Below are positions 7,282-15,167 of a stretch of DNA of 58,280 nucleotides, piece by piece. The stretch comes from Candidatus Zipacnadia bacterium (GTDB lineage Bacteria; Armatimonadota; Zipacnadia; Zipacnadales; Zipacnadaceae). Location of the stretch: contig JALGUR010000028.1 of the NCBI GenBank assembly GCA_029820565.1, positions 1 to 58,280 of the forward strand, read 5' to 3'. Within the stretch, counting starts at the first letter, position 1; every line of letters begins with the position of its first letter. The translations under genes and the position numbers were made by a program. The notes under the pieces were generated by a model that worked only from the letters and a program-made list of their open reading frames with translations, had not been told where the DNA came from and did no database searches.

Positions 7282-9468
7282 ATGGCAACACTTACGATTC
7301 TACTGAAAGTCTTGCTCACTGTGGTACTCGCGATAGCAATACAGGAGGTCTCGGATTCGGCAACGCTGAGGCCGGCTACTTTCTATATCGCCACCGACGG
7401 CGATGATGCCTGGTCCGGACAATTGTCGGCCCCCAATGCAGCCGGCACCGACGGACCCTACGCCACGCTGTCCCGCGCCCGGGATGCTATCCGGGAGCTG
7501 AAAGCCACCACTGGCTTGCAGCAACGTGTTAACGTGCTCATCCGCGGCGGGACGTATTATCTGCCTGAGCCGCTAAGTCTCGGTCCACAGGACTCAGGTA
7601 CTGAGCAGTGTCCCATTAGATACAGGGCCTATCGGCGCGAGAAGCCCGTGCTTTGTGGTGGGAAGATAATTACCGGCTGGCGACCATATGAGGGCGAGAT
7701 TATGCAGTGCTCACTGCCGGAAGTCAAAGCGGGGAATTGGAAGTTCCGGCAGTTGTTCTTCAATGGCCAGCGCCAAATCCGCGCGCGCTGGCCCAATCTG
7801 GACCCCGACGACCCACTCTATGGCGGCTGGGCCTTCCTTGAAGAAACGCTCTCGGAGGACGGTCTCAGCGCTTTCCGCTACGAGTCGGATACCGCTGCGC
7901 GCCATTGGGCCAAACCCAGCCAGGGGGAGCTCTTCATCTTGCCCTGGTACTGTTGGATTAGCGACCTGATTCCTATCAAGGAAGCTGACCACGAGTGCCG
8001 AGTTATCACGCCCACGAGAAATGCATGGCACGGGTGGATGGTAGGCAATCGGTTCCGTATAGAGAATATGCTGGAAGAGTTGGACCAGCCGGGCGAATGG
8101 TGCCTGGACAGCGAAACCGGGACTGTATACTTCTGGCCGCCGACGGGCTCGGTTCAGGACGGTGAAGTGACGGCACCCGTGCCTGACCGGCTCATTGAAC
8201 TGATTGGCACTGCGGAGGAGCCGATAAAATACGTTCAGATTTCCGGCTTGACCCTCACCCAAACCCTGTCACCATTCCCCGAGCAGCGCCACCCCAATTT
8301 CCACTCTGCCACGTACCGGGGTGAGGCGATCCGGTTGGAGAATGCCGAGCACTGTCGGATAGCCCGTAACTTCGTTGACCAAGTGGGTGGGGATGGCGTG
8401 CGGCTCCAGGATGCCTGTGCCTTCAACCGGATAGTGGACAACGAAATCGCCTACACGGGCGGGCAGGGCATCTCGTTGTCCAGCACTAATGCCAAGGGCA
8501 ACGAGTACTGCGGACGGGATCTCGAGCGGCTCAAGCAGCAATCGGCCGAAAAGTCCACGATGGTCCGCAATCTAATTTCCAATAACCACATTCACCATTG
8601 TGGCGTAATCGAAAAGCACGCTGCCGGAGTTCTCGTGTGGGGGATTAACAGTGTTGACAACGTCATATCCCACAACCTGATTCACCACGTGTCTCACGCC
8701 GGCCTCACTGCCCAGGACGGTTTCGGACGGCTCATCATCCAGTACAACGAAATGCACGACCTGTCCCTGGAGATCGCTGACTGCGGCGGGATTTTTACCA
8801 ACCGCTGGCTGATCGTGGACGACGACGAAGATTTGGCTGAGGGGAATATGATCCGCCATAACCTGATCCGCGATGTGATTGGCTGCGGGGCCTACGGCAA
8901 ACCGCAAGGAGGCAAAGAACCCGCAGGCACCCGGGCCAACGGGAGAATCTGGACTCCCTACTATACCTGGGGAATCTATTTCGATAACTCGGGCATTAAG
9001 ACGACTGTGTATGGCAATATGTGCATTGGGAATACACTGGGCGGGATTAGTTTGCCGGTAGGGGACCCGCACGACAACCTGGTGGAGAATAATATCTTCG
9101 TCGAAAGTTCGCAGCGACAGATGGACCTGGGAATGGGCGGCGAGGGGAGCAATAGGTTCGTCCGCAACATCGTGTACTATGGCCATCCCACGGCAGCGTT
9201 GCTGCGCACCAGCGGAGGTAACGGCGTGGGCGAATGTGACTATAACGTGTACTTCCACACGGGCGGCAAAGAACTCCGTGTCACGGGGGTGCCTGACGAA
9301 TCATTGGAGAAGTGGCAGGAGCTGGGCTTTGACACTCACTCGGTCGTAGCCGATCCTCTTTTCGTAGACCCGGGGAACGGTGACTATCGGCTCAAGCCGG
9401 ACTCGCCCGCCTTGGCGCTGGGCTTCAAGCCCATCCCCATAGAGCAGATCGGCCTGCGGAGCAAGTAG
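7282..9468 (+). CDS. secreted right-handed parallel beta-helix protein (second of a tandem pair)
   Basis: A 728-residue paralog of the preceding gene, colinear along its whole length. It has an export signal (about 10-28), the head motif FYIATDGDDAWSGQLSAPN, then the beta-helix region with GGDGVRLQDACAFN, ISNNHIHHCGVI and RHNLIRDVIGCGAYGKPQGG. Several blocks match the first copy at DNA level, for example around 5460-5530 against 7690-7760, suggesting recent duplication or gene conversion. I use the ATG at 7282 because AAAGGAGA lies 8 bases upstream; an upstream TTG at 7258 would put the ribosome-binding site inside the gene. Substrate unknown. The two copies differ most in the loops before residue 250 and around 410-420, which may tune specificity. 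Confidence 0.88.
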   Translation: MATLTILLKVLLTVVLAIAIQEVSDSATLRPATFYIATDGDDAWSGQLSAPNAAGTDGPYATLSRARDAIRELKATTGLQQRVNVLIRGGTYYLPEPLSLGPQDSGTEQCPIRYRAYRREKPVLCGGKIITGWRPYEGEIMQCSLPEVKAGNWKFRQLFFNGQRQIRARWPNLDPDDPLYGGWAFLEETLSEDGLSAFRYESDTAARHWAKPSQGELFILPWYCWISDLIPIKEADHECRVITPTRNAWHGWMVGNRFRIENMLEELDQPGEWCLDSETGTVYFWPPTGSVQDGEVTAPVPDRLIELIGTAEEPIKYVQISGLTLTQTLSPFPEQRHPNFHSATYRGEAIRLENAEHCRIARNFVDQVGGDGVRLQDACAFNRIVDNEIAYTGGQGISLSSTNAKGNEYCGRDLERLKQQSAEKSTMVRNLISNNHIHHCGVIEKHAAGVLVWGINSVDNVISHNLIHHVSHAGLTAQDGFGRLIIQYNEMHDLSLEIADCGGIFTNRWLIVDDDEDLAEGNMIRHNLIRDVIGCGAYGKPQGGKEPAGTRANGRIWTPYYTWGIYFDNSGIKTTVYGNMCIGNTLGGISLPVGDPHDNLVENNIFVESSQRQMDLGMGGEGSNRFVRNIVYYGHPTAALLRTSGGNGVGECDYNVYFHTGGKELRVTGVPDESLEKWQELGFDTHSVVADPLFVDPGNGDYRLKPDSPALALGFKPIPIEQIGLRSK

Positions 9469-9504
9469 GGTCCAATGCTCGTGGAAGGCTACCCCACCGC
9501 TCGC

Positions 9505-9528
9505 GTAGGCGGGGTTCTCTAACCCCGC
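9505..9528 (+). repeat. REP-like element: GTAG plus GCGGGGTT/AACCCCGC hairpin
   Basis: GTAG followed by a perfect 8-bp stem around CTCT. It is the first of three REP units between 9505 and 9605 and could also act as a transcription barrier after the beta-helix genes. Confidence 0.8.
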
Positions 9529-9536
9529 TGAGGGCA

Positions 9537-9559
9537 CGCAGGTTAAGAATCTACGCTAC
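9537..9559 (-). repeat. degenerate REP-like element (CGCAGGTT class), inverted
   Basis: The minus strand reads GTAG then a mutated CGCAGGTT/AACCTGCG palindrome, lying between two plus-strand elements of the other class. Confidence 0.6.
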
Positions 9560-9581
9560 GTGCGGATATATTGTTAATCGC

Positions 9582-9605
9582 GTAGGCGGGGTTCTCTAAC
9601 CCCGC
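9582..9605 (+). repeat. REP-like element (GCGGGGTT class), second copy
   Basis: Same core as 9505-9528, with identical flanking bases (CGC before, TGAGG after). With its neighbours it forms a plus-minus-plus cluster. Confidence 0.8.
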
Positions 9606-9661
9606 TGAGGGAACTACGCGACCATCGGTAGAGTCGGACGCGTGGGGTGAGAGCCAGCGGA

Positions 9662-10408
9662 TTAGACTCGCGTGAGGTCAACCAGTTGAGACAGCTCCAG
9701 GCCAGCGTGCTGCATCAGCCGGCGCACATAGCGCATATTGCCTACACCGGCGGCACAGTGGGCATTACTGCCCACGATGAATTTGACCCCGGCCTGGGAG
9801 AATAGTCGTATTAGTTGGCTGAATTCCTCGGTAAACTGCGCCACCGACAGTTGGGGATACCACCACCAGGCGCGGTTGTCCAACTCAAAGGCTACTTCTT
9901 CTTCATACATCAGTGTCGCCAACTCGCGCAGCCGCGAGGTCGGCAATTGGGCTGGAGTTAGCGGAGCGGGCAAGCGCCCCAGGTTGAAGGGATAAGCCAG
10001 GACATTAACTTCGCTATGGTTGATCGCGTTAATCAGACACTCAAAGATATTGTCAATAAGCCTATCAAGTCGCACTGGCACTTGCTGACCAATGCCCTGA
10101 GTCTGCGCGCTGAGGTGCACCATTACCAATTTGAACTTCTGGGCCGCGGCAGTAGGAATGGTCAGGTGCCCGGCGTTATCAACGATTTCGGCCTGCACCC
10201 CCGATATCAAGTGCACACTGCTATCTTGAGCCAGGCGGGTCAACAATTGAAGACGCTGAGCAATCTGACTTTCGCCGAAGTTGAAGTGGTCGGTGAAGGA
10301 TACGGCTTCCAGTCCGCAGGCCTCGGCCGCACGCAGGCAGTCGGCCGCTGAGTCCTGGCCATCGGAAAACGAGGTATGAATGTGGGCATCATACGGTAGC
10401 GGACGCAT
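9662..10408 (-). CDS. PHP-domain phosphoesterase (histidinol-phosphatase-like)
   Basis: A 248-residue PHP (polymerase and histidinol phosphatase) domain protein. Metal-binding motifs appear in order: YDAHIHTSFSDG at the N-terminus, VSFTDHFNFG, GVQAEI and, near the end, VGSNAHCAAGVG. The family hydrolyses phosphoesters with a trinuclear metal centre; HisK-type histidinol phosphatases are the closest well-known group, but no his genes are nearby, so the substrate stays open. The ATG at 10408 is favoured because CAGGAGC precedes it by 5 bases, removing 24 residues from the longest frame. It follows pcm on the same strand with a 32-base gap and may be co-transcribed. Confidence 0.8.
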   Translation of the reverse strand: MRPLPYDAHIHTSFSDGQDSAADCLRAAEACGLEAVSFTDHFNFGESQIAQRLQLLTRLAQDSSVHLISGVQAEIVDNAGHLTIPTAAAQKFKLVMVHLSAQTQGIGQQVPVRLDRLIDNIFECLINAINHSEVNVLAYPFNLGRLPAPLTPAQLPTSRLRELATLMYEEEVAFELDNRAWWWYPQLSVAQFTEEFSQLIRLFSQAGVKFIVGSNAHCAAGVGNMRYVRRLMQHAGLELSQLVDLTRV

Positions 10409-10440
10409 CAGTGCTCCTGACGAATGAATTAGCCCCCAGA

Positions 10441-11094
10441 CTACCAACCATGCTCGCCTACCAGGGGGACAAAGATACAACCGATGCTTTCGGTAATTCC
10501 CAGTTCTCCGTGCTTCTTTGCGGCCACGAGGCAGCGCTGCGCACCTTGACTGCCCACCGGTGCCACCAGGCGGCCGCCCTCAGTCAACTGCTCCTGCCAT
10601 GGTGGCGCGATGTCGGGAGTGGCGGCGGCTACAATTATTCCATCATAGGGCTCTGCCGCTGGGTGGCCGAGACTACCGTCCCCGACTATAATGTGAACAT
10701 TATCATATCCTAACTCTTGGACAGTTTGACGGGCGCGCTCGGCCAAGGTGTCGATAATCTCAATGGCGTAGACCTCCTGGCACAATTGCCCCAGCAGGGC
10801 CGCCTGATAGCCGGAGCCTGCTCCCACCTCCAGAACTCGATCCCCGGGTTGAGGGTCCAGAAGTTGAAGCATAAAGGCGACCATATATGGCTGAGATATG
10901 GTCTGCCCGTAGCCGATGGATAGGGCTCCATCATGATAAGTAGCGTGCCGGTAGTTAATGGGCACGAACTTCTCGCGGGGCACAGTGCCCATTGCCTCTA
11001 ATATCCGCTGATTGCTGATCCCACGGCCCCGGAGTTGATGCTGCACCATCATCTTGCGTTGCTCTTCCCAGTTGGGAGGATCGTCATTATGCAC
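10441..11094 (-). CDS. pcm: protein-L-isoaspartate O-methyltransferase
   Basis: A 217-residue Pcm, which methylates L-isoaspartyl residues in aged proteins using S-adenosylmethionine to start their repair. Key features are MVQHQLRGRGI near the start, VPREKFVP, YHDGALSIGYGQTISQP (the conserved substrate loop), the SAM motif VLEVGAGSGYQAALLG, and IVGDGSLGHP. The C-terminal GGRLVAPVG is also typical. I start at the GTG at 11094, preceded by GGGAGG, because it gives the normal family length; a longer open frame to 11271 encodes low-complexity residues and overlaps a REP-like element. It is upstream of the PHP gene. Confidence 0.93.
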   Translation of the reverse strand: MHNDDPPNWEEQRKMMVQHQLRGRGISNQRILEAMGTVPREKFVPINYRHATYHDGALSIGYGQTISQPYMVAFMLQLLDPQPGDRVLEVGAGSGYQAALLGQLCQEVYAIEIIDTLAERARQTVQELGYDNVHIIVGDGSLGHPAAEPYDGIIVAAATPDIAPPWQEQLTEGGRLVAPVGSQGAQRCLVAAKKHGELGITESIGCIFVPLVGEHGW

Positions 11095-11119
11095 TGTTTG
11101 CCTCCCTTTCGTCCACTGC

Positions 11120-11136
11120 GCGGCCACCGCTCCTAC
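11120..11136 (-). repeat. REP-like element (GTAGGAGCGG class)
   Basis: The minus strand reads GTAGGAGCGG-TG-GCCGC, a shortened relative of 3977-3998, just upstream of the pcm start. Confidence 0.5.
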
Positions 11137-11336
11137 GGGATGATACAGACCGGGCTGCACCATTCCAGTCGGAGTTGGCGACCCGCGCCTCTGTGACTGG
11201 TAATACCCTTGGGCTCTGTGGGCCAGCAGCATAGTTACCAGGCATTGTTTCCCTAGCAGGAGAGTAGTCACCGGATGGCGAAATAGTTGAAGACAGATTG
11301 ATTATGTATTATATTCATATTAGGAGGTGAAGGAAA

Positions 11337-12635
11337 CTGCAACTACGCCACGAGCACCCTGGTCCGATTGCTCGGCATCTGGCCACTCGTGAGACCGACA
11401 TATTCGTAGGGTTGGCGCGCACTGCCTTTATCATTGCCCTGATAGTCTCGCTGAGTTCCTTGGGTAAGGAAACCCACCCAGTGCTGCACGCGATGGTACT
11501 GATAGGGGTAGGTTTTACCCTGGCTATGTTCTTATCCTTTCTGTATGGTCGCGCCTTGCCCCTGCAGCGCCCCTTGGCTCTGGGCATTGACGTGTTGCTC
11601 GTTACCGTAGCCATGCACTCCGTAGCCGGTGACGGGTCGGCCCTTTTTCAAGTCTATTACATGATAGTATTGATTGGCGCAATATGGTTCCAACTCGCCG
11701 GGGCTATTACCGTCAGCCTGGGAGCCATCGCTTGTTACGTCGTCGCGCCGCAACTGTTGCACCCAGAAATGTCCTGGCCGTCGCTCAATGTTATTATGAC
11801 TGACCTGGGAATGCGCGGCGCTCCATTTTTGCTACTGATCGCCGTCGTCGCTGGCTATCTGGTTCGTACTTTCAATCGCGAACAGCAAGCGCTTGCTCAA
11901 TTTGAGCAGGAATTGCGATTAGCCCGGACCGTTCAGGACAGTCTGCTGCCTGCTTCGTTGCCGACGGTGCCTGGATACCAGGTGGCTTTGCAATTCGAGC
12001 CCGCGCGGTTCGTCGGCGGTGATTTGTACAATCTGGAGCGCTTGCCCGGTGGCCGTTATCTATTGTGCCTGGGAGATATGCCGGGCAAAAGCGCCTACGG
12101 CCTGGTCCACCTTTCTCTAATTCATTCCCACACTCGGGCTGCGGCAGTTGACGGCCTGGAGCCCGCCGTAATAGCCAATACAGTCAACGAAGATGTTTAC
12201 GACGCACTCCAACCTGACAGTTATGCAGCACTCTTCATTGGCTTGTTGGATGTGGGCAGCAACATTATTAGTTTCGCCAACTGTGGCCATCCTCCTCCTA
12301 TTTTGCTCAGTGAACCTGACTGGGAGAATCCGATTGAATTGTCCACCGGGGATATTGTCATCGGGGCGGACCGCGACGTTAACTATCAGCAGAGTCGGGT
12401 GACAATTAGCCCGGGAGACCTACTGATATGCTATACGGACGGTGTATCGGAAGTTCGTAATTCTGAGGGCCGCCAATTCGGCTTGGAAGGAGTAAGCCAC
12501 GCCGCCCGGACCATCGCTCAACAGCAAGGCTCAGCCGAGCAGATCGCTGAGGCAATTATGCAAACCGCCTTGGCTTTCAGTGTTATGCCGGAAGCCGACG
12601 ACGCCACAGTAATGGTATTTCGCCGCGAGCCATAG
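11337..12635 (+). CDS. membrane-anchored SpoIIE/PP2C-type serine phosphatase
   Basis: The N-terminal half has about five membrane segments. After FNREQQALAQFEQELRLART, a linker helix typical of this class, comes a PP2C-like SpoIIE domain with the metal-binding Asp motifs VGGDLYN, LCLGDMPGKSAYG and CYTDGVSEVRN and the late motif ADDATVMV. Such proteins dephosphorylate anti-anti-sigma (STAS) factors in partner-switching pathways; no STAS or anti-sigma kinase gene is adjacent. The start is unusual. A near-perfect ribosome-binding site, AGGAGGTGA, lies at 11322 and the only in-frame codon at proper spacing is CTG at 11337. That adds 25 residues to the 407 read from the TTG at 11412, which has a poor ribosome-binding site. 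Function is firm; the start is inferred. Confidence 0.85.
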   Translation: MQLRHEHPGPIARHLATRETDIFVGLARTAFIIALIVSLSSLGKETHPVLHAMVLIGVGFTLAMFLSFLYGRALPLQRPLALGIDVLLVTVAMHSVAGDGSALFQVYYMIVLIGAIWFQLAGAITVSLGAIACYVVAPQLLHPEMSWPSLNVIMTDLGMRGAPFLLLIAVVAGYLVRTFNREQQALAQFEQELRLARTVQDSLLPASLPTVPGYQVALQFEPARFVGGDLYNLERLPGGRYLLCLGDMPGKSAYGLVHLSLIHSHTRAAAVDGLEPAVIANTVNEDVYDALQPDSYAALFIGLLDVGSNIISFANCGHPPPILLSEPDWENPIELSTGDIVIGADRDVNYQQSRVTISPGDLLICYTDGVSEVRNSEGRQFGLEGVSHAARTIAQQQGSAEQIAEAIMQTALAFSVMPEADDATVMVFRREP

Positions 12636-12655
12636 GCTATCAGTCCAGGTGGAGA

Positions 12656-13270
12656 CTATTTCAGCGAGCGTACTATGCCGACCACTTGGCCGATTATTTG
12701 CACATCGCGGCTAATAATGGGGTCTATATGCGGGTTGGCGGGCCGCAGTTCCACGGCTTCTGTGTGGGGATAGAAGTACTTGACAGTGGCCTCGTCATCC
12801 AGTAGGGCCACCACGATGTCGCCTGGTTCCGCGATTGGCTGCTGAGCAACGATGACAATATCGCCGTCCAGAATGCCTGCCTCAATCATACTGTCCCCAG
12901 TTACTTCGAGCATAAATAGATTCTCAGCAGAGAACATTGAGGCGGGCAAAGGCAGCACCGTCTCGATGTTCTCGCTAGCCAATATCGGCTCGCCCGCGGC
13001 GATCCGTCCTACCAATGGCACATATCGCGGCTCGGGCTTATGGTCAGCGCCGGCGGCCAATGGGGTCACGGCCCGATTGCGGTTAGGCTCCCTGCGGATA
13101 TAGCCAGTCTCTTCCAGGGCCCGCAGGTGAAACAGCACGGTGGAAGCTGACTTGAGATTGACCGCGGCGGCTATCTCGCGCAGAGAGGGAGGATAGCCTC
13201 GTTCGTCTATGGCGGCGGTCAGATAATCAAGTATCTGGCGGCGGCGCTGCGTGAGTTTAGGAGAGGTCAT
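12656..13270 (-). CDS. lexA: SOS repressor LexA
   Basis: A complete 204-residue LexA. The N-terminal winged helix-turn-helix (about 8-65, with SLREIAAAVNLKSASTVLFHL) is followed by the autoproteolysis site Ala92-Gly93 in GRIAAGEP, then the Ser127/Lys164 catalytic dyad in TGDSMIEAG and EATVKYF. RecA-stimulated self-cleavage derepresses DNA-damage genes. A sigma-70 promoter and a Gram-positive-type LexA operator overlap just upstream, so lexA is autoregulated. The ATG at 13270 has TAGGAGC about 10 bases upstream. It is divergent from a methyltransferase gene that shares the operator region. Confidence 0.96.
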   Translation of the reverse strand: MTSPKLTQRRRQILDYLTAAIDERGYPPSLREIAAAVNLKSASTVLFHLRALEETGYIRREPNRNRAVTPLAAGADHKPEPRYVPLVGRIAAGEPILASENIETVLPLPASMFSAENLFMLEVTGDSMIEAGILDGDIVIVAQQPIAEPGDIVVALLDDEATVKYFYPHTEAVELRPANPHIDPIISRDVQIIGQVVGIVRSLK

Positions 13271-13309
13271 TAGTGGTCACGCTCCTATAGTGTACTGTTG
13301 TTCCTCAAT

Positions 13310-13338
13310 AGTATAACAGATTGGGCGGATGTTGTCAA
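13310..13338 (-). promoter_or_regulatory. sigma-70 promoter of lexA
   Basis: On the minus strand TTGACA (13333-13338), a 17-base spacer and TATACT (13310-13315). It is a near-consensus promoter about 40 bases before the lexA ATG. Confidence 0.8.
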
Positions 13339-13349
13339 ACATACGTTCC
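13336..13349. promoter_or_regulatory. LexA operator (Gram-positive type SOS box)
   Basis: CAAACATACGTTCC matches the Bacillus-type box CGAACATATGTTCG at 11 of 14 positions. It overlaps the lexA -35 element and lies 21 bases before the divergent methyltransferase start, so it could repress both. Confidence 0.75.
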
Positions 13350-13369
13350 ACGAGTGAAATAATTAGACA

Positions 13370-14155
13370 ATGCGATACAATGAATTGAAGCAAATGTATC
13401 AACTGGAGGAAACCTATTGGTGGTTTGTGGGCCGGCGCCGGTTGGTACGTGATCTTATCTGTGATTATGGTCGCAGTGGTCAACTGAAGATCCTGGACGC
13501 AGGCTGTGGGACTGGGGGTACGATGCAGGCGATCGGCGATATGGGCGAGGTATGGGGATGTGATATATCCCGCGATGCTTTGCAGTTTTGTCGCCAGCGG
13601 GGCTTAGAGAACTTAGTCCGTTGTCGGGTGGAAGATTTGCAGTTTGCCGACGATAGTTTCGATATAGTCGTGAGTTGTGACGTGTTAGAGCACATCCCCG
13701 ACGACGCGACAGCCCTGCGTGAGATGCATCGGGTCCTGCGAGCGGACGGCTTGGGGGTAATTACGGTGCCGGCCTTGAAGTTTTTGTGGAGTTCTCACGA
13801 CGAAATACTGGGGCATCTGCGTCGCTATCACAAACGGGGGCTGCGGGAGTTGCTGGTAGATGCCGGCTTTGAGGTGATAAAACTGACCTACGCGGTTACC
13901 TTCTTGCTGCCGGTCATAATAGGATATCGACTTGGTCAAAAAATCCTCAGCCGCCGCGGCTCTCAGACTGGCCTGGTAGCAGTGTCCCCACTCGTTAATC
14001 ATCTCTTTGTGGCTTTATTGCAAGCCGAGTCATACCTGATTCGGCAGGCGGCACTGCCCTGGGGCGCATCTTTGGTGGCCGTGGTGCGCAAAGTCCCACC
14101 TCCTGCGGTTAGCGCCAACCGGGTACAACTGAGTCCTAAAGCAGCCGAGTCATAG
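13370..14155 (+). CDS. class I SAM-dependent methyltransferase
   Basis: A 261-residue methyltransferase. Motif I LDAGCGTGGTMQAIG and motif II VWGCDIS bind S-adenosylmethionine; DDSFDIVVSCDVLEHIPD and HRVLRADGLGVITVPA are motifs IV and VI of the Methyltransf_11/12 type. After the domain come RRYHKRGLRELLVDAGFEV and two hydrophobic stretches (about 175-190 and 205-225), a pattern seen in methyltransferases acting on lipids or lipid-linked sugars, so a membrane-associated substrate is plausible. It is divergent from lexA with an SOS box between them, and 16 bases before the next gene, suggesting an operon. The ribosome-binding site is weak. Confidence 0.82.
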   Translation: MRYNELKQMYQLEETYWWFVGRRRLVRDLICDYGRSGQLKILDAGCGTGGTMQAIGDMGEVWGCDISRDALQFCRQRGLENLVRCRVEDLQFADDSFDIVVSCDVLEHIPDDATALREMHRVLRADGLGVITVPALKFLWSSHDEILGHLRRYHKRGLRELLVDAGFEVIKLTYAVTFLLPVIIGYRLGQKILSRRGSQTGLVAVSPLVNHLFVALLQAESYLIRQAALPWGASLVAVVRKVPPPAVSANRVQLSPKAAES

Positions 14156-14171
14156 GCGAGGCATAACCACT

Positions 14172-15128
14172 ATGAAATTAGGCATAGCCATAACTGGCGG
14201 CGTGACTACCCCGGACGAGATTGATCTGGCGCTGCTGGCTGACAGTGGGTTTGATGCTATTGTGGTCGGCTGCTATGAAGACGAAATCCGGTGGGAGGCA
14301 GAGCGCGTTGCCTCCTTTCTGCGCCAGGCGCGGCGGCGCGACTTGAAGTGCTATGTAGTACCGTGGGGTTACGGGCGGGTGCTGGACCCCGACCCCAGTA
14401 TCTCCAGTTTATACATACAGACTCGTCCCCAGACCCGGCAGATTGATAATCGTAACCGTCACTGCCCCAAGGCCTGTCCTAACAACCCTGCGTTTCTGGA
14501 GTGGTTTTCCTCCAGTATGAGAACACTGGCGTGGCTGTTTGAGACTCAAGGTTTCATATGGGATGAGCCGTCTTTTCATTACTCGCGGGGCACGTGGAGT
14601 TGCCGCTGTAAGTATTGCCAGCGACTGTTTGTGGCTCGTTATGGCCAGCCGATGCCTGAGCGGTTCACCCCTGAGGTGATCGAGTTCCGCCGCCATAGCC
14701 TCAGTATGTTCCTGCTGGCGGCAGCAGCAGCGATACAATCGGTGGACCGGCGGCTGCAATCAATAGTAATGCCCGCGCCGCCAGTTAGCGCTGCGGCTCG
14801 GCATAGCGGCACTGATGACCAAGGGCTGCTGGCTGCCAGTTCCGGTGCCGACGCCGTCTCCTTGCTGGTAGTCGACCAGCAGGCTGTCCCTATACCCCAA
14901 CTCGCTCAGTCTTATGCACCGGCCGCTTCGGCGATCATAGGCGAGGGCAAGCAATTGTGGCTCTGGGCAGCGCCGGACCAGTGGGAAGAGGAGAAATTGA
15001 GGCAATATTTGGATATGGCCACGCAACTGGGCGCCGACCGCTTGGTCATAGCCGACTACGCCGCTGTCTGCCGCTGGCTATCGCCTTCTGCCCTCACCGG
15101 CATCTTAGCCAGCGCGCGGCATGATTGA
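14172..15128 (+). CDS. glycoside-hydrolase-like TIM-barrel protein of unknown function
   Basis: A 318-residue protein without signal peptide. The opening MKLGIAITGG and repeated beta-alpha pattern suggest a TIM barrel. The central block FIWDEPSFHYSRGTWSCRCKYCQRLFVARYG, with a WDEP acid pair and a CxCxxC cluster, resembles a segment of putative glycoside hydrolases in which the cysteine loop follows the catalytic strand. The C-terminal part is Ala-rich and weaker. The 674-residue protein at 31422 has an analogous block (WVEDDFRHF then GCFCEAH), so the two may be distant relatives. It follows the methyltransferase by 16 bases. No substrate can be assigned, and catalysis is inference. Confidence 0.6.
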   Translation: MKLGIAITGGVTTPDEIDLALLADSGFDAIVVGCYEDEIRWEAERVASFLRQARRRDLKCYVVPWGYGRVLDPDPSISSLYIQTRPQTRQIDNRNRHCPKACPNNPAFLEWFSSSMRTLAWLFETQGFIWDEPSFHYSRGTWSCRCKYCQRLFVARYGQPMPERFTPEVIEFRRHSLSMFLLAAAAAIQSVDRRLQSIVMPAPPVSAAARHSGTDDQGLLAASSGADAVSLLVVDQQAVPIPQLAQSYAPAASAIIGEGKQLWLWAAPDQWEEEKLRQYLDMATQLGADRLVIADYAAVCRWLSPSALTGILASARHD

Positions 15129-15167
15129 GGGCAGCGTGAGGGGCTTGACTTGCGCGCCTCGGGCATA

